DNA of 64,000 nucleotides, from positions 11,088,922 through 11,152,921 of the forward strand of contig CM074185.1 of NCBI GenBank assembly GCA_037179385.1, written 5' to 3'. The notes below the pieces were generated by a model. It made no database searches. It worked only from the letters and a program-made list of their open reading frames with translations, and was not told where the DNA came from. The stretch comes from Holothuria scabra. Its lineage: Eukaryota; Echinodermata; Holothuroidea; Aspidochirotida; Holothuriidae. The position numbers and the translations under genes were made by a program. This document shows, in pieces, positions 1 through 13,200 of this stretch; within the stretch, counting starts at the first letter, position 1; every line of letters starts with the position of its first letter.

Positions 1-331
1 GAACAAACATCTACTGTGTAATTATTCTAATAGTGTATCTTGGCTCGCTGTACACCGTTCTTGCCTGTTCACAACGAACACGGAACGAACACGTGCTTTA
101 AAACGGACACGTTCAAAAGCAGCGAACACATACGTAGTTAACTTTATTGACATCATTCTACTTCAGGCTTCTGAGGAGTGAGGACCTACTTTATTGGCCC
201 TTACGAAACAGTTCTGTCAAGCTATGTTGTAAGAACTTATTGCAACCTTTTCAATATTACAGCTCCCTTCATAGGGTTGAGCACTTTGCCATTGCCTGGT
301 TGACATTTTTAATTATTTTTTACTATTACGG

Positions 332-475
<144 letters not shown>

Positions 476-482
476 GTGCGTT

Positions 483-640
483 TCTGGGGTCAACCGGGGA
501 TAATCGTTAGAATACACACCCGTCAACTGGGGATACCCCGCGAACTGGGGATATCCCCGATTTTAGAAAGGCCGAAATCATAGAATATACGCGCTCAAAC
601 ATACCATCTGTTGTTTTCAGAGCCATCCGGGCATTATCCC
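483..640. repeat. short cluster of GGGGATA / TATCCCC words
   Basis: The words CCGGGGATA, CTGGGGATA, CTGGGGATATCCCC and TTATCCCCG follow one another within 150 bases. The same word recurs in introns of the SET gene and in the tandem array at 18-21 kb, so this looks like another degenerate fragment of that family. Confidence 0.5.
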
Positions 641-699
641 CGCTATACTTGATTTCAGTACATTTCAGTGTAAAATATGTGTATAGAATCATATGAGCG

Positions 700-822
700 A
701 TTTCGATACACACGTGGCGTGACCGTCAGGCAGCATCAGATCGGGGCTCCACATTTACCCCCATATTAGTCATCTCTGGAGTGCAAGTTGATTTTCGAAG
801 AAAAAACATCAACAGAGATAAA
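700..822 (+). other. possible 5' untranslated first exon of the SET-recombinase gene
   Basis: A slightly GC-richer stretch ends in a good donor (AGATAAA/GTACGTAC at 822/823). The first coding exon at 4094 opens at an acceptor only three bases before its ATG, so an upstream non-coding exon is required. This is the best donor-ended candidate I see, but the start of transcription cannot be read from the sequence. Confidence 0.3.
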
Positions 823-1472
823 GTACGTACCCCTTTTTATGTTATTTTCTAAAATAACTAGCATTTTTTCTCGAATTATTGACAAAATTTTGATGATAGA
901 ATCAGCTTTCAAGCTTCAATAGTTCTGTGCATAGCCTAGCCTAGGCTAAGTACGTGCTGTGCCGATCGCGATTTGCGTTAGGGTAGAACATTACCGTTAG
1001 GCTAACGAAGCAATGATCACGAGGATTTGGACTTCGTTTCAAATTCCAAAATCTGTTTTTTTTTTAAAGTAAGAATTGTAGTCTCCTTAAATATTTTGAT
1101 ATGCACAGTGAAACCTCTAAGCTTTAGTAATTACCTTAAAGGCCTAACGTTAGGCCTAATGTCGGTCTAGCCTAGCCAGTTTAGTTAGTGTGGATGACAT
1201 ACCTGTACATGGAATTGTGGATAGTGTACTCTGACCATAGCCTACTCATCATACTGCGTAAAAGTTACCAACATTAATGTTTTAGATGTACAGTACTGTA
1301 CACAATTTTGCCTAGGCTAGGCTATTAGTCTGAGTCTGCCCCAGCTCTGTTGAAAAATCCTTTGTAATGCTCGGTCATAGCCTAGGGCCTATGCAGATCG
1401 AGTGTGCTGACTGTGGCCCATGTAGAAATTAAAGGGGAGGGAATGTAATAATTAGCTAACTGCAATTAAACC
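823..1472. other. intronic sequence without recognisable feature
   Basis: AT-rich sequence with a few palindromic TAGGCCTAACGTTAGGCCTA-like words near 1138-1165 and CCTAGGCTAGGCT words near 1310. No coding signal was seen. Confidence 0.5.
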
Positions 1473-1513
1473 TATAACACATTTGTGTTGGTGTGTCATT
1501 TAACCCCATCTAA
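1473..1513 (+). mobile_element. 3' tail of a LINE (5' part, interrupted by the 1514-2539 element)
   Basis: The stretch from ATAACACATTTGTGTTGG to AACCCCATCTAA matches, on the opposite strand, the sequence at about 36724-36775 that follows the RNase H-region remnant of a LINE. The tail resumes at 2540 with CTAACTAACTG. The two parts were one (CTAA)n-tailed LINE end before the TIR element inserted. Confidence 0.65.
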
Positions 1514-2539
1514 TAGGGTTGGGCGGTAGCCTATACCGGTACTGATGTCAATACCGGTACTAGCCTAGAGGTATAGGTAATGAAAATGCCGAAGATATTT
1601 GGTGTAGGTTACTACTAATATTGGTCCTTGAGAAAATACCGGTACTAGAAAAAAACTACCAGTAGTACTCATTATATTGGCTGACAAAATAACTTGTTAG
1701 GATGTGTTGATAATTGAAATATTTACACAAACATTTAGGACAGAGGTTCCTGCACGGTAATTAACCCAATCAATCACCCAGATGCGTTTATGTGCAGGAT
1801 AACATGGGGTGCATGTGTGGCTTACAGTTGGTTCCTTTCTGTCCGACTTCCCTACCCGAGAGTTGAGAAAGTCTGGTAATACCTCAGTACCGGTTCTGTG
1901 TGTTTTACAATACTGGTACCCAGACTTGGGGCCATTACATCTCAGTGTAATTGATCACGATTGCTATTACTTCATATTTTACGATTGCGATAATGATTAC
2001 GATTACAGCTAAAATTGAAAGTAATTGATTACGATTGTGATTGCATTGCAATGTAATCATGATTTCAATCATGATTACATTTTCTTTCTACATAAACAAT
2101 GTAGTGGGCAAAACAATCCAGTGCCGACAACTGGAAAAAAGGCCATGGACATTGCTCTAGATAAGCCCGGACAGAACCAAGTCCTCCCAAAATAGAGATT
2201 ATTGCACCCATGCACTTCTCACTCATTTTAAGCTGGAACATCCAAGAAAAAGGGACAATTAAATTTTGTCATTGCAACAGAAGAACCAAGCACTGAAAAA
2301 ATTGTTTAGTAACTTTACTTCTTTGTTCAATTCAATTTCAATGTAATCAGAAATGAAACCATGATTGTGATTACTTTGCCATTGTAATCAATTACGATTG
2401 CAATTACTTTGCGATTTTCACAAAAGTTATCGATTGCGATTACAACTACTTCAAAATGTGTAATCGATTGCAATCAATTACTGATTAAGATTACCCCATG
2501 CCTGCCATTACCAATATTTTGTGGTACCGCCCAACCCTA
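1514..2539. mobile_element. 1.03-kb non-autonomous TIR element
   Basis: It begins TAGGGTTGGGCGGTA and ends with the exact reverse complement of those 15 bases. It is flanked on both sides by CTAA (1510-1513 and 2540-2543). Only 4 bp are exact; the 8-bp flanks agree at 6 of 8 positions, so a hAT-type 8-bp duplication is possible but unproven. It codes for nothing recognisable. It lies in the first intron of the SET gene. Confidence 0.75.
1930..2490. repeat. degenerate GATTGCGATTACAA short tandem array
   Basis: Runs of GTAATTGATTACGATTGCGA-like words alternate with a unique spacer (about 2100-2330). The array forms the interior of the 1514-2539 TIR element. It is non-coding. Confidence 0.7.
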
Positions 2540-2570
2540 CTAACTAACTGTTAGTTAGTTAGTTAAACCT

Positions 2571-4093
2571 ACTGCACCTATAGCTAGCCTACATCGTTCC
2601 AATTAAGATCTAGGCCATAGTATTTAAGGGATAATGTGTATAGTCCCCAGGCGTGGTTACCAGTAGTTTCTCATCCCAGTTCTCCCTGGCCTTTTCACCT
2701 CTTGCCAGTTCTCCCCCAAATGGAAGTCGTTTTGCCCTCAAAGTGGAAGTCATTTCACCCCCTAATACCATTCTTTATTAGGCTTGCCATGTGAAAGTAC
2801 AGTTCATGAAAACAATGTTAAAACAATGTTTTTTATTTTGTAAGAACAATATGAAACTGTTTGGCGAATCTCTGACAAAAACTTAAACAACTTATTTCTT
2901 ATTTGATGCAATTGATCTTTCTCACATGTATGACAAATTGTTGTGAAATGAAACAATAAATGAAATGAACTCTCCAATCCAGCAAACTTGCATAAATCAG
3001 TGATACCAACAACCAATGTCCAACCAAGGTCCCAATTACTATTTCATTCCTAGGTTTTATTTCACTTTAAGAAAAAATGTAGTGAATTTGTGAATATGTA
3101 AGCACCAAGGCCATCTGAAAATACATGCATGGCATATGTACAAAATGCGAAAAATCATATAACGAAAATAAAATGAGTCTAAACTTTTTCGGTTTTATCA
3201 GTTTTTACACTGTAGATCTGTACTTTGTTTGAGGTTCAACATAATTCAATGGGAGAGCTAAGTACTGTATTAAAATTTGGCTTCATAGAGTTGCCCTGTT
3301 GTCCAAACCTTACTGAAAACAGGCAACCAGGCCAAAATGTTACTATTGGAATCTACTATACCATGCAGTCTTGCAAAAGCTTGGCATAGAGGGATACAAA
3401 GTTTCTGCTTTAGCATTTTGGGCTTGCTGTACTGCCCTGGTGTTGAAAAAAGAATAAGGAGCACTTATATGCTTCAGATTTTTAAATTTCTCTGATAAAA
3501 ATCCTCTTTTCTTGCATTTATGTAAAGGTTCAAATTACTATAATTCTTGCATGGGTTTAGGACCATTGCATTGCATTAGTATTGTAACAAGCTTAAGAAG
3601 TGTTTTGCAAGGCTTGATATTAAGTAATTAAAATTAGGATGCTTAGTTTCTCTCATAGAGTAATTGTCAATGTGTGTAATAGTCTGTAAGAGTGGGTATA
3701 CAGTACAGTAACTCCCAAATCATGCTTTGCTTTAAGGCTTTATTGATAAGTCCGCTCATGACTGTGGCAGAAAGTAATCATACTGAGCTGGTTTCAGTAG
3801 TGGTATTATATTGGTTTAGTTGTTTGAAGGTTAGGTTGTGGACTACACTACAAGACATCTTGTGGGGTCTTAGCACTCCTTTGGTCTTAAACCTAACTTT
3901 ATGATATGTTATGTTAAAATGAAATATGACATGCAGTACTGTATGAAGCAGGCATTGAAAAGCAGACAAGATTTTTGGCTTTGGACAATTTACCTTGAAA
4001 CTGTTTTTTTTTTTTTTTTTTACAAGGAGGAACTTGTCCCCATAAGGTGCATAAGTGCAGATGTGTGTAGCTGAATATTTTTTTATTTTACAG
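2571..4093. other. intron, no feature recognised
   Basis: AT-rich DNA with short spurious open frames on both strands, a poly-T run at 4003-4021, and the acceptor TTTTATTTTACAG at 4081-4093 that opens the first coding exon. Confidence 0.5.
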
Positions 4094-4096
4094 ACA

Positions 4097-4207
4097 ATGA
4101 GAGTGAAACGAAGGCGGTTGAATCAAGATGATGTTGCAAAACAGTTTGTTAACCTGAAGAAAGATAGAGAAGATTTCCATATCAAAGATGTTTCACCAAA
4201 AGGTACA
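4097..4207 (+). CDS. coding exon 1: start of SET protein
   Basis: It opens at an acceptor and starts at ATG 4097. The first 37 residues begin MRVKRRRLNQDD, a basic stretch, and end in KDREDFHIKDVSPKGT, the strand before the SET GxG motif. The most obvious donor, AAAAG/GTACAG at 4202/4203, puts the next exon out of frame. The weaker donor ACA/GTAGTA at 4207/4208, or GTA/GTACAA at 4210/4211, keeps the frame when joined to the acceptor at 6538. Confidence 0.7.
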
Positions 4208-7200
4208 GTAGTACAAATATCCTAGCCTTGAAGGATTGCAAAACTGTATGTTGGGACAAGTGTAGTACTAGGAGAAGCATTTAATTGAAGTTTTACCATA
4301 TGTCACTTAAGTAAAGAAATACTTGGATCAGTATGTGGCTTGCACTAGCTTAGAGGGAGCTCAGCACATATAGTCCTGGGCTATATTACTTACTGGGAGA
4401 GGGGCTCTGCATATTTACTGTAAAACTAGCATTATGAGCACTGAAAGCAAAATAACAAAATGTGCATATAGAGTGTGATCAATAAGTGGAGCTAAAAAAG
4501 TTTACATTCCCAAGCCAACAAAGAGGATTGACATGAGGCAAGGGGGATTGAAGAATTACTGACTTTATTGCTACTGTAAAGACCAATTGGGAGATGATCC
4601 CCCTTCACCAGGTCTTCCAAATGTCCATGTAGTTAAATTGTGCATTTACTGTAAAGGTCTGCACATTTTCTTAATTAAATTGTATACCCAACATCCACCA
4701 GTTGGGAACAACTTTCACCACCCTAGCTCACTGACGCTTTTCATCAGCAAATTTTACCTTTAAATTTTAGTGACCTTGTAAGTAAGTCATCAGCTGTTAA
4801 CTTATGGCCTCATTGCATATGGTGCCTTTGTATACATTACCATGGAGTTGATATACTTGTTGTCGTGACTATTACAGTATCATTGCAGTATGTCACCGGT
4901 GTGGACCATTAGAGCATCCAAGGTTTGGGCATGTATCCAGGTATGTCCAAAAAAGGAAGGGGGTTAAAAGCTCCTTTATATTCTCTGAGTTAACATTGTG
5001 CTAATTTTATATGATCTCTGCTCCCATATGACATGTAATAACTTGAAATAATGTCAATCTGAATGTACATAAATCAGCATTTCTTATCAGCCTTTTAAAG
5101 TGTACCTCAAGTCAAAAATTTCAAAAATATGTTACATAGCATGGAAAGTGAATTCTAACAGTCCAACTACCATCTTGATAGGACATTCTTGAGCCAAGAT
5201 ATACAATATTCGGCATATTCAAAGGTAAAGAGCAGTCCCCCCAAACTTATTTTGAAGAAAAAGCTAAATAGTACAGTTTTCCTCTTATTTCTCTTCAAAA
5301 TGTCTTTCATTACATTTTATGACTGTGCAATTGCATATTCAAGGTAAACTAAGCAGTTATTTCTACTGAATTTCACATTTGAAGAGCAAAAATGTTTTCA
5401 CATGACTCCCAACAACCAATCATGAAACTGGACAGTCTACTACACTTCTTCAATTTGGAATGACTGCACTTGCCCTTTAACGTTATTCACTTAAAAACAA
5501 ATAGTCCATTGCACATTAATTTCTGACTTTCTTGTTGTACAACTCACATTATCTGCTTTGTTACCCTTTAAAACTTGAAATGTTTTTATGGCTTTGAACA
5601 CTTCATGTTTGGTTGCATAGCATGTTGCACAGAGAGGGTGTAATAAATTGCATCATCCCATAAGAGTAAGAGTGCTATAACACCTTGCTACAAGGTGCAG
5701 TAACTTTCAGAAAAACAAAGAAATACAAAGATTGTAATTTGAGTAGTACAACAATGATATCACAAATTATTTTGCCCAATTTACTTTTTGAATTTGAGTG
5801 AATAAACTTCAACATTTTACATCTCGGCTCAAGAATGTCCGGGCCCATGAAGGTGAGAGTTGGACTGTTAGAATTCATAGCCCATGCTGTTTAATGTATA
5901 TTTTTTAATTTTTTCACTCGGGGTACTGAATGGTGTATTAAGGTTTCTTCCAGTACTTCCATTTTTTGCTCACAAATTTCACAGAGGGAACTTGGGAGTG
6001 AGGGAGGGACAGGAAAACAGATGGAAATGATGAAAAGGGAGAAAGGGATTGACAGATGAGGGAGGAAAGACATTTGACATCTTCTCTTTCTGTATTGCTT
6101 ATGCCACTGCCCTACACCAACTGGTCATTTGTACTATGACTTAATTTTTTGATTTCTGCCCTCATAGGCAGCACTATCTTAAGGGGATGAATGAGGTAGA
6201 GATTCATTTCTGACACAGTCCAACTGCTAGGTGAACAGTGTTTACATGCATATCAGCCCAACTGGAGTTGTCTGGGTGTGTGTTAAATGTGCACCATAAT
6301 TTTTTTCAAGATGAATTAAAAACTGAGCTAGTAACATCAGAAGGGTTGAGCGACAGTAGCTATGCAACTCTAGTTTGTTGGTGATGTGACGGGTAGGGGA
6401 GCGACTGAGGCCAACAGAGCCAGCCCACCCCTTCTCCTTGGATCTGTGCACAAAGCTCATACATACAGATATATGAAAAATGTGGCATATCCTGTAGATG
6501 TAATTAGTGTACATCATTTCAATTCTTTCTACAGGTAGGGAGTCTTTACAGTGGGTCCATTTGAAAAAGGAGAATTCCTTTTGGAGTACTGTGGGAATCT
6601 TATTTCAGGTGAAGAAGGAGACCTATTAGAAGAAAACAATTCCTCAGGCTTCAGGTTTTTCATCAAATTCAAGGGCAAGGACTATTGGTAAGGCAAAAAT
6701 TCTTAGTAAGCTTAGTGATCTAAAATATACAGGGCTGTCCAACCTAAAAAGGGTGTTGCACTGAATTTTTCTGACTTAGCAGATTTGTAATTCCTTGCAT
6801 GCCTTAACAGAATTGTGCATTTTGCAGTTTGGGGTACACTGTAGAATATTGAAATGCAGACTCTATTTTTCATTTCACTCAATTGGATTGACCTGTTGTT
6901 CATTGCTACAGAGACTGGCGTACCAAGCTTCAATGCATGAACAGGAAATTCTTTGCCTTGGATGTTCATTTAATTGCCAGTATGGTATCTTTTAATCAGC
7001 ATCTACAGTATACATTCCACCAAATCAAAGATGCCCTTTGCTATGGCTGGAAAAAATATTCCTAGGCAGGAAGCAAGTCAAAGTAGAAAATTTCCATCAA
7101 GGTATGACAAACTCTGTCCTTTTCCTCAACTAGCCAATCCCAAGCATAAAATCTCTCCAACTGTATGGAACACTGGATCCCAGTCCACAACTGACCTAGG

Positions 7201-10200
7201 CCACGCAGAATCTTGCCCCCGTTGCGTGACACACCTGGTCCTTTTCAACAACTGGCTAGCTCAAATCGGAAAATTGCCTGTACTGCAAGACAAATGATGT
7301 TCTTATGTCCATAACTGGCCCAGCTTATCAGATCAGAAAATCACCTTCATGGCATTTCACACTCTGTTCCTGTCCACAACTGACTTAGGTAGAGAAGAAA
7401 ATTGGCCCACTGCATGACACTCTCAGTCCTTGTCCATGGAAAAGTGTTTACACACTCGTGTGAAAAACAACCAAATGTTCCTTCATTTGCCAAATAAATT
7501 CTCAACATGTCCAGAACTCCTGTGAATTGCCATATTTTTCCCCATGCTCTTTGAGTACATTTCTGTAAAGTAATAATCAAATGTATGTAGACCATGGTCA
7601 GTTCTTTTTCTTCAATTACAGCATTGATGCAACAGATGAACCATTAGAAGGACCGCTGTTAGGCCGACTAGTCAACCATGGAGAAAAACGTGAAATTAAT
7701 GTTAAACTTAAAATCATTGATGTTGGATCTAAGCCAGCTCTGTGTCTTTTTGCTTCACGACATATTGATAATGGTGAAGAATTGCTTTATGATTACGGCG
7801 TTGGGAATCTGCCTTGGAAGACCAATACACAGGTAATGTAGAAAAAGTTACTAAAACTTTATTTCAATCCCTAATTCCCTATACATTTTAAAAAGCACCT
7901 AATGAGAGGGGCACTTCACTAGATTCAGGTCACAACTTTGATTTATATTACCAGTTTCAAAAATGAACCAATTATGGTCATTTTTTAAACCAAATCTTCT
8001 CATATCAGATTCAAGGTCAATACCCAACTGAGTAGGTTAAGCTCTAAGGACTCCAGATTTCTTTAACAGCAACCGTATCTAATTTCCTGCCCTAAATTTT
8101 TCTGGCCCATTTCAATACAGCTGAGATAAGTTGTTTCAAATGAAGAACAAGTGGAAAGGTTCAGTGTATGAAAATATCTGGTGGTATGTTATCTTTAATA
8201 GGTGCAACTAGGAAGAGAAGATGTCGAAGAAAACAGGAACCATAATTGCAGTAATAGTGGACCTCAGCTGGCTTCAGGAGAAATCTCTCAACCTCAGCTT
8301 GCATCAGAAGAAGACAGTGGAACAAAGCCTGCTTCAGGAAATGAACAATTCCATTTAGCCACTGAAACAGTGGGTAAGTACCAGCCAGTGATATCTTTGA
8401 GTAGAGTGTGTTCTACTGGTACAGAAAAATATTGTACTTTCTCGTTCTGCATTTGATTAATGTTTTCTATTCATGTTTTACTCACCTGACTACCAAAAAT
8501 GCACTAAAACTGGGGAGAACATTTTCCCACAGCTTAAATTATACAGTCAACTTGATCCTATTGTTGAATTTATGTACGTATGTAACAATGAGACTGTGTG
8601 AGGAATTGGTTGAATGGAGAAGGTACCTTATCTGTGCTTTAAGTTGTGGTGTAACATTGCAATATTTTATGGTTAAATATTTAGTATTATTTGACGCCAT
8701 GAGAGCCAAGTTAACAGCCAGTGCAACATGTTTGCATTGTGAAATTTACCCCAGCTTATGAAAAATATCTCCCCAGTTTCCTGTGGAATATCTGGTTCCC
8801 ATGCTATACTAGAAATAGAGGTGTGAGGTAACCTACATGAAACTGGGGAGATGATTTTGAGTAAATTTTACAATTCACACTTAGGCACTCAATTCATATG
8901 TGTAGGAATATCTTAGGTGAAAGAGGGAGAGAGAGAGAGAGAGGGGGGGGGGGGAGAAGGGGGGTGTGATAAACAGGACATGTACATTGAATTGATGTCT
9001 AAATTAAAAGTGTCTGCAGTGTAGACTTTGGTGAGATTGACCCTCTAGTGTCTGCACAAAAACTCAGGTTGAAACCTGCAGTATTATTGGTATCATGGCT
9101 CAAATTAGGTTCCTCTACATACTTTTCATTAGTGAAAACATTTATTTTGTTTGTGTTTGTCAGTTTCATATGCACTTAATCTACAAAATCCTGGAGTGGA
9201 AGTAAGTTAAGGAGGTGGGGAAGGAAATCAAGAATTGGTGTAACATGGGGGGGGGGGGATGGGTGAGTGTGCGAATAGCACTGCTTAAAGTTCTCCCATA
9301 TGGTTTTCAAACAGGAACAATGAATAGAAATGGACCACAAGAAGCAGGAGTAAACACAGATAGGATTGGCATAAGCAGCAACTGTGATCCTAAGCAAACT
9401 GTTGATGAGATGCCATCCATATCAGCAGTCGGTAAGTTTATATACAGTCAGAATTGTTGTCTTTATGATAGAGTCCTCACACATTATTTACATTACTTTG
9501 CACATCACAAATACAAATGATTTTACAGTTCAAATGGTTGATTCGTGGCTCATGACCTGATATTATGTTGTAAAAGTATGTCAGGTAAGTTATTGAGGTA
9601 CAAGCAGCTCTTGCGCACTGAATTGATGTCCAGCTTTTTGCTTGTATGCACAAGTGAAATTGGTTAACGAGTTCCCATTGTTGAATTTAACCTAAGCTTA
9701 AATGACAATTAGAACTATTAGGATTTACATATGCTTAGTGCATTGTTTCATTACTTTATGATGTAATCCTTAAAAATGATTTCATAAATCAATATATGAA
9801 CACTCTGGATATTCTTAGCATTTGTACATATTTCTGTTAAATATAAATATTGAGAAAACATACCCAATTGCCTGTACAACTTTCAAGGCCATATTGCCTC
9901 ATACAGCATACTTCATATATTTCACTTTAAACAATTCGAGTATGGTACGTACATGTCTTTACTCTTTATGTCCTATGGTACTTTTATCCAAGGCTACATT
10001 GGTCCAGTGTTTGTACTAAGGTATTGAATTGGGGGGGGGGGGGATGAAGATTCCTCAATTTATTTTTTTAGTGGGGTGAATTTGCAGTGTAGGGCAGGAT
10101 TTCCAACTTTTTAATTTGGTGCAGGATGGGCACCAAGGTAGCACAGGTTTACTGCTATTGTATCAGATTATCTGTACAAAATTTTGGTCCCTTCTGCTGC

Positions 10201-13200
10201 TGCAAGTTTACTGTATCCTAAAAAAGCTGTGATATATAATTGAAATAGCTTGGGGACTAGTGATGTCTGTTTCAGATCCGATCGATCACATCTGTGTTCA
10301 CTTTGTAGAGCTGGTTTGCACAAATTTTTTACATAGTTGAGCAGAAGTAAATGGGCTACATTTATTTCTGTGAATAAATAGAAAGGGCCTGGCAGTACTC
10401 CCTTTGCAGCTTTGGGGGGAATTTGAGAACAGCTGCAGGAATCTTACATCTTAAGATGAGCTTTGCATCAGGTTTTTGATCAAACAGATCTTTTAGCAGT
10501 GGCCATGCAAATTCTGCATTTGTTATCTTCATTGATAAACGGTCTGAAACTCTTGAGTGGACGAAGTGGAGATTGGGAGGCGGGGGGGTGTTATGATTTT
10601 GTGTGGCATGGTATGTATTGCAAAAAATAATGAATGAAACTGTTCATAATACTCCTGCATGTTTTCTTAACAGAAAAATCAAATGAAAATGTCACACAAG
10701 AAGGAGAGGGAAACAAAGAAAGGTCAAACAGGATTGACATTCGTAGTAATTGTGTTCCTAAGCCAACTGAAGATGGAAATTCCATATCAGCAAGTGAAAC
10801 TCTAGGTAAGTTCACTGTAAAATGTTAATTGTCTTTGGGGAAGAGCCTTCATTCCTTTATTCATATTACATTGCACAATGCAACATGTCCTTAATGAAAA
10901 TTTGGTTGTGGATACTGTAGCATATTTTCATGCGGTATATAACATTTAAGCGCTGAAGCTTACTGGAATGACAGTTTTTAATTCATCTACCTGTGAAGAT
11001 TATGAACTGGTACAATAAAAGTGGATAAAAGTGGAGGTAAAAAATTTCATTGGAAACTGGGGAGACTGATTTCCATAAATCAGAGTACTGTATATGTTAC
11101 AGCTAGCCCTTACTTCATTCTGTGCAGTTATGCATTTTGGGGAAGGGATTTTAGATACCAGCACTCATATGAAAAATCGATGTGCAAACCTGCCCATCAT
11201 ACTCGTGACCCTTTTGGCAAAGGATCTGTATACATTAAATGAAATCTGAGGTTGAATGATCTGCAATATTATTAGTATTTGAAAAGAGCACTTACCTTTA
11301 GAGCATGCTGTGAGCATAACCAATGAAGCACATGTATGGTGTATGATGTTTCGATTTCATAATTGTTTTCAAAGATATTGCTAGTGACCCATACACTATG
11401 GAATATTCAGTAACATCCATGATTTCATATGTTTTAATGTACTTATCAATTGCAACCCCAATCCCCCTAGATCCGGGGATGTTGGGGTCTTGGCCAGGAA
11501 CTTCATTTTTAAAATGGGTAAATCCCTGGGGAGAGTCTGGTTCTTGTCTTCTTAGGGTGGGGCATTGATCGAGTGTTAATCCCCGGCTAAGTCCCCACAC
11601 CTGACTTTTGGGCACTAGTGTAATTGACAGTTCTGGCACAATGCCTTGCAGCCCCAAATCATCAAACCATTATCCGATTTTTTTATTACTATTGGTTATC
11701 TTAGTGTGACACACAGCATAGAGGCTAATTCCTGTAGCTAATACCTGATGGGTTCGAACAGTGGAGCTTTGGTTAGGCCTATGCCTATGTTTCAAAGGCC
11801 TGAGCTAAAAGTTCTGAACACAATACAGCCGACTAAAACATTAGACCTAATTTTAATAAATGCCCTAGTGCGCTGGACATAATACCAACGGGTCACAAAT
11901 ATGACATGTAGTGAAATAGAGCAATGATTTTCCGTACATTGCCATATCATGAATGATGCTTCTGAAAAACTGGGTCAGTTTATTCTTGTTTATTCTTTGC
12001 AGTCAGGTAACTTCCATATAATATTCCACCTGACCATGAAGATGTTTTGCAGCCCCACAAATAATCTCATAATAGAATTCCAAGCCTAATATTTAAAGCC
12101 TTATCTTTCGGACAGAGTTCATTAAATACAATGTCCCTTCTCACGCATGCCATGAGTAAATGGCCCGCCCAATTTCTGTATTCTTCAAGATTGTGTGAAA
12201 TCCTGGCACAATTCCCTGCAGCCTTGTGGGGACAAAACTACTGAAGTAACTGGACAAATCCCTGCTCAAAGCCCAACCACCCCTGGGTTGGGGTTGCAAT
12301 TGATAATTGCATAACTAACATTGTTTCGGAGATGTCCCCTATTTCAGTGTAAACCTTGAGTGGTGCATACACTTTGTGTTCACAACATTCGACTTATCCC
12401 CACTTTTACTGTAAATGGCAAGTTACTGTACAAGTATGTGACCAAGTGTGAGTGCTGACACATACATCTCACTTCATAATTTTAGTAACCAGTGCTCAAA
12501 ATAAATATATCCCAACATCCCATTCATTAAGCAAAGGAAAGAATTGATAACTATTGAAGGTATTGCTGAATTTCGGGTGTTAAGGCTGGCAGCATGACCC
12601 CAGTCGACCAGCATTTTGATATCCCCACTTTCATTGTAAACATAGAGATGTACATACTTTGGCCTTACAGTGCTGATAATCCTTGTTTGCTTTAGTTTAT
12701 GGTATCTTTATCCCCACTTTCCTTTCAAATTGCAAGTGATGTGTGTATAATTCTGAAAACATTTGGTACTGTTGTGTCCATCACAAGTTCATAGTATCCT
12801 CCTGAGAGTGCATGATGCTTCCAGTTGACAGTCCATTAAGTAATGGAAGAATTTTAAAAATTGACTCTACTTTGAAGAAGAAAAATCATTGAGAACTTCC
12901 TTTTATATCAGAAGCATTTCCATGCAGTGTGACAGCGGGGCCATTAGCAATAGGAAGTTAAAATAGCAACCTTCCCATGTGACTAGATTTATTCCCACAT
13001 AACCTTGATTGTTAGACATATTTATTACTTGCCTCTGCAGTTTGGATATTTTCAGTCAACTGAAATTATTTGAGACTAAATTATACTTTTCTCCACTTTC
13101 CTTGGAAGCCCTTAGGTGTATTTCCTTCCCATGTTTGTTTGCAGGGGTGCATCAGTACAAATTTTTATCTTATTTTGTTACAATTATTTTTCGGGATTTA

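Noticed and set aside
7581..7841. ATG at 7581 as an independent start
   Set aside because: The acceptor at 7621 and the split Cys codon of YCIDATDE show that it is intron sequence before SET exon 3.
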